NCBI GenBank assembly: GCA_019241735.1
Contig: JAFAWN010000476.1
Location: 1 to 11,513, forward strand
Length of the DNA: 11,513 nucleotides
Reading direction: 5' to 3'
DNA from: Terriglobales bacterium
GTDB lineage: Bacteria > Acidobacteriota > Terriglobia > Terriglobales > Acidobacteriaceae
The notes below the pieces were generated by a model. That model did not search any database and was not told the origin of the DNA. It worked only from the letters and a program-made list of their open reading frames with translations. Shown here one piece after another: positions 6,987 to 11,513 of the stretch (positions within the stretch are counted from its first letter, which is position 1; each line of letters starts with the position of its first letter). The translations under genes and the position numbers were made by a program.

Positions 6987-7868
6987 ATGGAAATTCTGCA
7001 TTTTTTATTCTGGCCATTCGTAGCCAGCCTGATTTTGACCGGAATTCACTCCTATCTCGGCGTCCACGTGGTGGAGCGCGGGGTCATATTTGTGGATCTG
7101 GCGCTGGCGCAGATCGCGGCACTGGGCGCAACCATCGCCATTCTTATCGGCATGGATCCGCACGGTTCGGGCGCTTATTGGCTCAGCCTGGCATTCACCT
7201 TCGTGGGCGCGGCGGTATTTGCCTTCGCGCGCACCCGCCACGGCCACATCCCGCAGGAAGCATTTATCGGAATTGCATACGCGGTCGCATCTGCCGCCGC
7301 CATACTGGCGATGAGCAAGGCTACTGGCGAGACCGAGCATCTCAAAGACATGCTGGTCGGAAATATTTTGGCGGTTGACCAGCATGAGGTCGCCAAGACT
7401 GCAATCCTGTATGGGGCAGTCGGTTTGTTCCACTACATATTCCGCCGAAAATTTCTTTTAATCTCGACCAATCCCGCCGCGGCCGAAGCGCAGGGGATGA
7501 GCATAAGATTCTGGGATTTCCTGTTCTATGCATCTTTCGGATTCGTGGTTACATCCTCGGTCGCAATCGCCGGCGTGCTGCTGGTCTTTTGCTACCTCAT
7601 CGTGCCTTCAGTCGGAGCTATGCTGTTCGCCGACCGCATCGGTCCACGATTAGCGATTGGGTGGACGATGGGAACTTTGGTTTCCGCCTTGGGGGTTTAT
7701 TTTTCCGTCTGGCTCGACCTGCCCACCGGGGCCACAATCGTGTGCACCTTTGGCGCGGTGCTGATCGTAATGTTTTTTATGTATTTGTTATTTGTACGGC
7801 ATCCGCACGGGAATGCCGAAGCGAAGACACTTGAGCGCGATCGTGAGTCACTGACAGTGAAAAGTTAG
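6987..7868 (+). CDS. ZnuB-type metal ABC transporter permease
   Basis: The protein has 293 residues with about eight hydrophobic segments, the normal size for the ABC-3 permease family. Family hallmarks include VERGVIFVDLALAQIAALG (29-47), EHLKDMLVGNILAVD (117-131, the region that contacts the ATPase), LLVFCYLIVPSVGAML (198-213) and DLPTGATIV (244-252). H118 and H133 flank the coupling segment. It carries Zn2+ or Mn2+ across the inner membrane after delivery by the binding protein. GAGGGAG directly after the previous stop codon serves as ribosome site, and the 10-bp gap implies translational coupling. No ATP-binding subunit gene follows: the next gene is on the other strand, 11 bp away. The coupling ATPase must therefore be encoded elsewhere. 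Confidence 0.92.
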   Translation: MEILHFLFWPFVASLILTGIHSYLGVHVVERGVIFVDLALAQIAALGATIAILIGMDPHGSGAYWLSLAFTFVGAAVFAFARTRHGHIPQEAFIGIAYAVASAAAILAMSKATGETEHLKDMLVGNILAVDQHEVAKTAILYGAVGLFHYIFRRKFLLISTNPAAAEAQGMSIRFWDFLFYASFGFVVTSSVAIAGVLLVFCYLIVPSVGAMLFADRIGPRLAIGWTMGTLVSALGVYFSVWLDLPTGATIVCTFGAVLIVMFFMYLLFVRHPHGNAEAKTLERDRESLTVKS

Positions 7869-7879
7869 CGGCACGGCGC

Positions 7880-9583
7880 TTACTCCACCTTCAACGGTGC
7901 TGCAACTGAGCCGACCCGGCCCCCGAGGTCGTCGCGAACTACGAAGCGGGCCGTATATTCCCCGGGCGCGAGATCGAAACTCCCGGTGTACCCGAGCCCG
8001 GCCTTGCGAACAGCTGCCATTTTATCCGCAGGCAGATGAATGTCGATTTTCTTCCCCGCAGGCGGCTCGACCATCTTGCCCTCTGAAGTCTTTGCTGCCG
8101 CAACAAACTCCAGCGAAACGTGATTGTTGTCGGCCTCATTGATCAGCGCAGGGTCCACCGGGAGGTGGATTACATAAGAAACGTGCCGCTTTCCCGGAAT
8201 CGAGCCGGCCTCGGTTTTCACCCAGCGTGCCATCACCGGAAGAGCTGTGAAATCCAAAGGAGAGTCCAACGCCGTGGAAATATCGCTGCTGCGGCTGTTT
8301 GCCGGATCAATGGTTGTAGCGGTCACAAAAAACCCATTGCGCGCGCGCACGTCCACGTGATCGCGCTTAACCTTTACCGACAGCTTGCGCCATCCCGGCT
8401 TGGTGTTCGACCGGTCAAGATAATATCCCAGCATGTAGTACTCGGCAGAATCGTTGACCGCTTCGCGAAACCCCTTCGCCAGATCATTCGAGTTGTAGTA
8501 GGCGCGGCCTCCGGTCATCGCGGCAAAAGTTTGAAAAGTTGCCTGGGTATCGATATTTCTCCAGCTCATGTTCCGGGAATAATTTGCCCCGGGACGCGAA
8601 ACCGACGCGCCGGGCATGACCACTGTTTGGAGACCTTTCACGTCCACCGGATATAAGGCGATCTGCGCGTCGTTCAACAATTGCCAGGTGTGTTCGTACA
8701 TGGGCAGGACATCGATCAGGGAATCGCGTCCGGCCGGCGCCAGCTGGTAGGTATTGTCGCTGACGCTGAACGGAAAGCCGCCGCTGGCCCAGATCAACGC
8801 CTTGCGGCCGGGGAATCCCGTCAGCGTTTGGGCGACCTGCTGCATTCCCTCGAGCGTATAGGTAATGGCAAGTCGCTGCTGGAACGAACGAAAGTTAACC
8901 TCGGAGTCTTCCATTAAAGTTTGCAGTCGCTGCGATTCAGTCTGCACCGCGGCGGGATCAACGGCTGCGCTGCCGTCCGGGCTGGCGGTCCCAGTCGCAG
9001 CTTCCACATCCTGCTCGTTGTCAACCACGCGGTAGGCATCGCCTTTTGCTTTATGCAACGCGGCCACCAGCACGCGAGGATCGCTGGTGAAGTCGTGGAC
9101 GACGCGAAGCCCGGTATGGGTCAGAACGTAGAGCGCAGTGGGCTCGTGCTGGTCCAGCGACTGAGTCAGGTACTTGAGCAACTGCTGGCGGGCGTATGCC
9201 TGATCCGTAAATGGCGTATTAATAAGATCGAGCACTACGACGATGATGCGTCTTGCGGATTGATCGCCTGCGGTGTAATTGCTGAACTCGTTTGGGTTCG
9301 GGGTGCGCGGCGGAGGTTGCGGCTTGCTAGTAATTTCCTCAAACGTTGCGATTTTTTGCGGCACGCCGTTTTCGAGTACCGTAAAGTCTTCTGCCTTGAG
9401 GCCGCTGATATGGTGGCCTGACTTGTCGGTTACCAGTGTGGGGATGAGCACCAATTGCGCCCGCGCGGTAAATTTAACCTCGGCGTTTTCTTTGTCTTTT
9501 GCCGGAGCCCCGAAGACAAGAATCGAGCAGGAGAACGCGCAAATCACGGCGATGTCGCACAAACTCCTGAAGCAGTTCTTCAT
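7880..9583 (-). CDS. Secreted VWFA-related Acidobacterial domain protein
   Basis: The protein has 567 residues. Residues 1-28 form a signal peptide (hydrophobic IAVICAFSCSILVFGAPA). Residues 45-85 carry the conserved entry block (LVTDKSG, AEDFTVLENG, QKIATFEE) of the 'VWFA-related Acidobacterial domain' family (TIGR03436), abundant in Acidobacteriota. The von Willebrand A fold follows: IIVVVLDLINT at 113-123 stands where the metal site DxSxS would be, FPGRKALIWASGGFPF at 257-272, and YYMLGYYLD near 382-390. The C-terminal part (about 430-567) is beta-rich and ends in GEYTARFVVRDD, like an immunoglobulin-type or carbohydrate-binding-like domain. The molecular role is unknown; export and a protein-binding function are inferred. 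No clear ribosome site precedes the ATG at 9583, but a GC-rich inverted repeat does (listed separately). The gene lies 146 bp downstream of the small secreted protein gene on the same strand. Confidence 0.9.
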   Translation of the reverse strand: MKNCFRSLCDIAVICAFSCSILVFGAPAKDKENAEVKFTARAQLVLIPTLVTDKSGHHISGLKAEDFTVLENGVPQKIATFEEITSKPQPPPRTPNPNEFSNYTAGDQSARRIIVVVLDLINTPFTDQAYARQQLLKYLTQSLDQHEPTALYVLTHTGLRVVHDFTSDPRVLVAALHKAKGDAYRVVDNEQDVEAATGTASPDGSAAVDPAAVQTESQRLQTLMEDSEVNFRSFQQRLAITYTLEGMQQVAQTLTGFPGRKALIWASGGFPFSVSDNTYQLAPAGRDSLIDVLPMYEHTWQLLNDAQIALYPVDVKGLQTVVMPGASVSRPGANYSRNMSWRNIDTQATFQTFAAMTGGRAYYNSNDLAKGFREAVNDSAEYYMLGYYLDRSNTKPGWRKLSVKVKRDHVDVRARNGFFVTATTIDPANSRSSDISTALDSPLDFTALPVMARWVKTEAGSIPGKRHVSYVIHLPVDPALINEADNNHVSLEFVAAAKTSEGKMVEPPAGKKIDIHLPADKMAAVRKAGLGYTGSFDLAPGEYTARFVVRDDLGGRVGSVAAPLKVE

Positions 9584-9594
9584 GCTGATGATGA

Positions 9595-9686
9595 AATGCC
9601 GGGGCCGTTGTTGGAAGAATCCTACCAGATTACGGTTTAAGGAATATTACGGAATCGCCTCTCCAAGGCAAATGGGCCCCGGCGTT
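9595..9686 (-). promoter_or_regulatory. Long-range GC-rich inverted repeat in the leader of the VWFA-related gene
   Basis: GCCGGGGCC at 9598-9606 is the exact reverse complement of GGCCCCGGC at 9675-9683. Allowing one U-G pair, the stem extends to 12 bp (9595-9606 with 9675-9686), with a 68-nt loop. It lies between the two minus-strand genes, and its inner end is 12 nt from the start codon at 9583. If it lies in one transcript it would form a stable stem near the ribosome landing site. Inside the loop, ATTACGG occurs twice 17 bp apart (9629-9635 and 9646-9652). Function is unknown. Confidence 0.45.
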
Positions 9687-9729
9687 ATGACGTAAATTGC
9701 GGCGGACTGGCGCTAATGCTGGGTCACCT

Positions 9730-10122
9730 TCAGAGTTTCTGGTATCGCATCATTTTGACTTCCGGTTCAGGGCGGACACTGTCGTTATCAATGGTGTTTG
9801 TTTCCGCGTCGAGTGTTCCCGCGACTTTAACCTGCTGGCCGGCGAATCTCTGCAGGCCGGATGAGTTTCTGAGGCGGTAGACTACGTCCCCGGAACGGAG
9901 CACCCACTGTCCACCTCGCCGCACGCATTCCTTGGCGCAGGAAGCAGCATCGGTTCCCATGGTCTGTTTTACGAGCATTTCGGTATGGGTGCCGTGGAGA
10001 GAAAAAATCTTCAACGCGCATTGGGTGTCAGAGATTTCCCCATGAAATGCGGTCTTGGGAGGGCCCCCGACGGCTGAAATCGCCGATAACCAGGCGAGCA
10101 GGAGGATTCTTGGCAGCTTCAT
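9730..10122 (-). CDS. Small secreted Cys-containing protein, DUF5818-like
   Basis: The protein has 130 residues. The signal peptide runs to about residue 19 (RILLLAWLSAISAVGG). The mature part begins with FHGEISDTQCALK, and has C35, C62 and C66 (SCAKECVRRGGQWVL), then short strands ending VVYRLRNSS, FAGQQVKVAGTLD and NTIDNDSV. This pattern (GxISDxxC, a CxxxCV block followed by 'G-x-W/Y-V-L', then an OB-like beta region) recurs in small exported proteins of Acidobacteriota, some annotated as DUF5818. Function is unknown. AAGGGA (10129-10134, read on the minus strand) lies 6 nt before the ATG and supports the start. The VWFA-related gene follows on the same strand after 146 bp, so co-transcription is possible but not shown. 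Confidence 0.75.
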   Translation of the reverse strand: MKLPRILLLAWLSAISAVGGPPKTAFHGEISDTQCALKIFSLHGTHTEMLVKQTMGTDAASCAKECVRRGGQWVLRSGDVVYRLRNSSGLQRFAGQQVKVAGTLDAETNTIDNDSVRPEPEVKMMRYQKL

Positions 10123-10525
10123 CCGTTATCCCTTACGTTTGCGGTGATCGCTCACCAGCAGCGCGGACCTCATTCATCTTGCGCTTCGCAAATTGCCGTA
10201 CCAATTCAATTCGGATGGGCGCAATCGCCATCCAGCTGCACTCGTCGATTCATTCTCTCGAATCGATTTACCAGTACTGGTCATATAATCGGCACTTCGC
10301 GAGAAAGCTTGCGGTGCGGCCGTGGGGCCCCGTTACCGAAGTAAGGGCTTGATAAGGCCATACGGGGTTGGAACGGCCGACGCGCGGTCGAACCCGCAAT
10401 CAAAAGCATTACGTGGTAATCTGACCGCGTGAATTCGCAGTCCTAGTCAGTCTTTCAAGGCCTTAAGTGCCAAGTGGCAGGACTCGCACCCAGGTTCAGG
10501 TTCTCATCCCGCGGAGATCGGATCG
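10123..10525. other. Divergent non-coding region before the kinase gene
   Basis: These 403 bp separate the small secreted protein gene (leftward) from the kinase (rightward). No coding frame here looks real. The part at 10245-10317 is rich in inverted repeats and includes a perfect TATAAT (listed separately). Further on is the palindrome GGGGCCCC (10324-10331). A kinase ribosome site, GGAG at 10513-10516, lies 9 nt before the ATG. If transcription starts near 10296, the kinase mRNA would have a leader of roughly 230 nt. Confidence 0.5.
10245..10317 (+). promoter_or_regulatory. Stacked inverted repeats abutting a TATAAT box, candidate kinase promoter/operator
   Basis: Three elements follow one another. 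TCGATTC (10245-10251) pairs with GAATCGA (10260-10266) over 8 nt. Then ACCAGTACTGGT (10270-10281) is a perfect 12-bp palindrome. Two bases later comes the exact -10 consensus TATAAT (10284-10289). Downstream, GCAC-TT-CGC (10292-10300) can pair with GCG-GTGC (10311-10317) around a 10-nt loop, beginning at about the expected transcript start. The -35 position at 17-bp spacing (10261-10266, AATCGA) is poor and lies inside the first repeat, so an activator or a different sigma factor may be needed. The bound protein is unknown. Confidence 0.5.
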
Positions 10526-11513
10526 ATGAGCGACCAACACACGGACCCAAGCGAACTCGATCCAGGTTCGCAGCCCACGTTAACTAGTCTTACGAGCCCA
10601 CAATGCGTGCCTCCCCGGGGTGGCCTCGCGGGCGTGAGGCTTGCGAGGATCGGTTCGTACCGCATTCTCGGTCTGATAGGTCAAGGCGGCATGGGCACTG
10701 TGTATCGGGCGGAGCAGCAGAATCCGCAGCGGATCGTCGCCCTTAAGGTGATCCGGTTAGGAGTGGCCAGCCCGGAACATCTACGGCGCTTCGAGCAGGA
10801 AGCCAAGGTCCTCGCACGGTTGCATCACCCGGGTATCGCACAAATCTACGAGGCCGGAACTGCCAACAGCGGCGGAGGTGACCAACCCTACTTCGCCATG
10901 GAGTTTATTGATGGCTGGCCTCTTCTTCAGCAGGCCAATAAGCGCGGTCTGGACACGCGGGCGCGCCTGGAATTGATGGCGAAAATCTGTGATGCGGTAA
11001 ATCACGCTCACCAGCGCGGCATCATTCATCGCGACCTGAAACCCACAAATATTTTGGTGCATGAGTCCGGACAACCGAAGATTCTGGATTTCGGCGTAGC
11101 GCGCGTCACTGATTCCGACACTCAGGCAACGCGGCAAACCGACATGGGCCAGCTCATCGGCACGCTCGCTGACATGAGCCCGGAGCAGGTCTTGGCCGAT
11201 CCTCTGGCGCTCGATATTCGCAGCGATGTGTATGCCCTCGGAGTCATTCTTTACGAGCTGCTGGCGCGCAAAGCGCCCTACAACACCGAGCGAAAGGCAT
11301 TGCATGAAGTGGTGCAGGTTATTCGCGAGGAGGATCCCGCGCCGCTCAGTTCCATCAACCGAAACTACCGTGGAGATGTCGAGACCATCGTTGCCAAGGC
11401 GCTCGAAAAGGACAAAACACGCAGATATGCTTCAGCAGCCGAAATGGGCGCAGACATTCGCCGCTATCTTGCCAATGAACCGATCATAGCGCGACCGCCG
11501 AGCACCAGGTATC
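10526..11513 (+). CDS. PknB-type serine/threonine protein kinase (3' end outside the window)
   Basis: The open frame runs from the ATG at 10526 to the last base, giving 329 visible residues without a stop. After a Pro/Ser/Thr-rich start, the kinase domain spans about residues 45-315. It has the glycine loop IGQGGMGTVY (51-60), ATP lysine K74 (VALKVI), probable helix-C glutamate E92, catalytic HRDLKPTN with D170 and N175, metal-binding DFG with D188, and GTLADMSPEQ (212-221) in the P+1 region. All catalytic residues are present, so it should phosphorylate Ser/Thr of target proteins. D216 stands where a Tyr is usual (GTxxYMSPEQ). The last visible residues, IARPPSTRY, resemble the link to a membrane segment and sensor or TPR region in acidobacterial and planctomycete kinases, so a longer C-terminal part is likely. 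GGAG lies 9 nt before the start. Confidence 0.92.
   Translation, partial: MSDQHTDPSELDPGSQPTLTSLTSPQCVPPRGGLAGVRLARIGSYRILGLIGQGGMGTVYRAEQQNPQRIVALKVIRLGVASPEHLRRFEQEAKVLARLHHPGIAQIYEAGTANSGGGDQPYFAMEFIDGWPLLQQANKRGLDTRARLELMAKICDAVNHAHQRGIIHRDLKPTNILVHESGQPKILDFGVARVTDSDTQATRQTDMGQLIGTLADMSPEQVLADPLALDIRSDVYALGVILYELLARKAPYNTERKALHEVVQVIREEDPAPLSSINRNYRGDVETIVAKALEKDKTRRYASAAEMGADIRRYLANEPIIARPPSTRY

Noticed and set aside
8120..8656. 178-codon frame on the plus strand inside the VWFA-related gene
   Set aside because: It is antisense to a well-supported coding region and shows no family resemblance; a shadow of high-GC coding.
10047..10352. Open frame of 101 codons on the plus strand
   Set aside because: It overlaps the start of the small secreted protein gene in antisense and crosses the repeat-rich promoter region; it has no domain-like composition.
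10382..10397. T-arm-like sequence (GTTCGA on the minus strand) suggesting a tRNA
   Set aside because: The C61 position and a paired 5-bp stem are missing, and no acceptor or anticodon arm can be folded around it.

Overview
The window most likely comes from an Acidobacteriota chromosome. The best markers are a secreted protein of the 'VWFA-related Acidobacterial domain' type (7880-9583, minus), a small secreted Cys-containing protein of a kind common in that phylum (9730-10122, minus), and a soluble PknB-type Ser/Thr kinase running off the right edge. The DNA is moderately GC-rich, with no transposase, phage gene, CRISPR array, rRNA or tRNA that I can support.

Layout, left to right. (1) 1-325: non-coding leader, with no identifiable gene. 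(2) 326-1558 (+): CpaE/TadZ-like protein, an atypical receiver domain fused to a MinD/ParA-type ATPase. (3) 1675-3933 (-): 752-residue cytosolic protein with a class III nucleotidyl cyclase homology domain near its C-terminus. It keeps the metal-binding and transition-state residues but has unusual residues at both base-selecting positions. (4) 4242-7868 (+): a probable metal-uptake cluster. It holds a small membrane-anchored Cys/His protein resembling DUF2946, a porin-like outer-membrane beta-barrel, a ZnuA/TroA-type periplasmic metal-binding protein and a ZnuB-type permease. No ATP-binding subunit is present. (5) 7880-9583 (-): VWFA-related secreted protein, convergent with the permease and only 11 bp away. 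(6) 9730-10122 (-): small DUF5818-like secreted protein. (7) 10123-10525: a 403-bp non-coding region with a compact set of inverted repeats directly before a perfect TATAAT. (8) 10526 to the edge (+): Ser/Thr protein kinase, 3' truncated by the window.

How the genes fit together: the coherent functional unit is the metal cluster. An outer-membrane channel, a periplasmic binding protein and an inner-membrane permease form a trans-envelope import route, probably for zinc or manganese, and a short Cys/His protein sits at the head. A 7-bp inverted repeat with a 19-bp spacer lies directly upstream and is a candidate operator. The other genes (CpaE-like, cyclase-like, kinase) are signalling or assembly proteins with no evident link to one another.

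The strongest leads are the ATPase-less metal operon with its small Cys/His protein, the cyclase domain with non-canonical substrate-specifying residues, and the stacked inverted repeats before the kinase gene. None of these is proven to be a new system from sequence alone.
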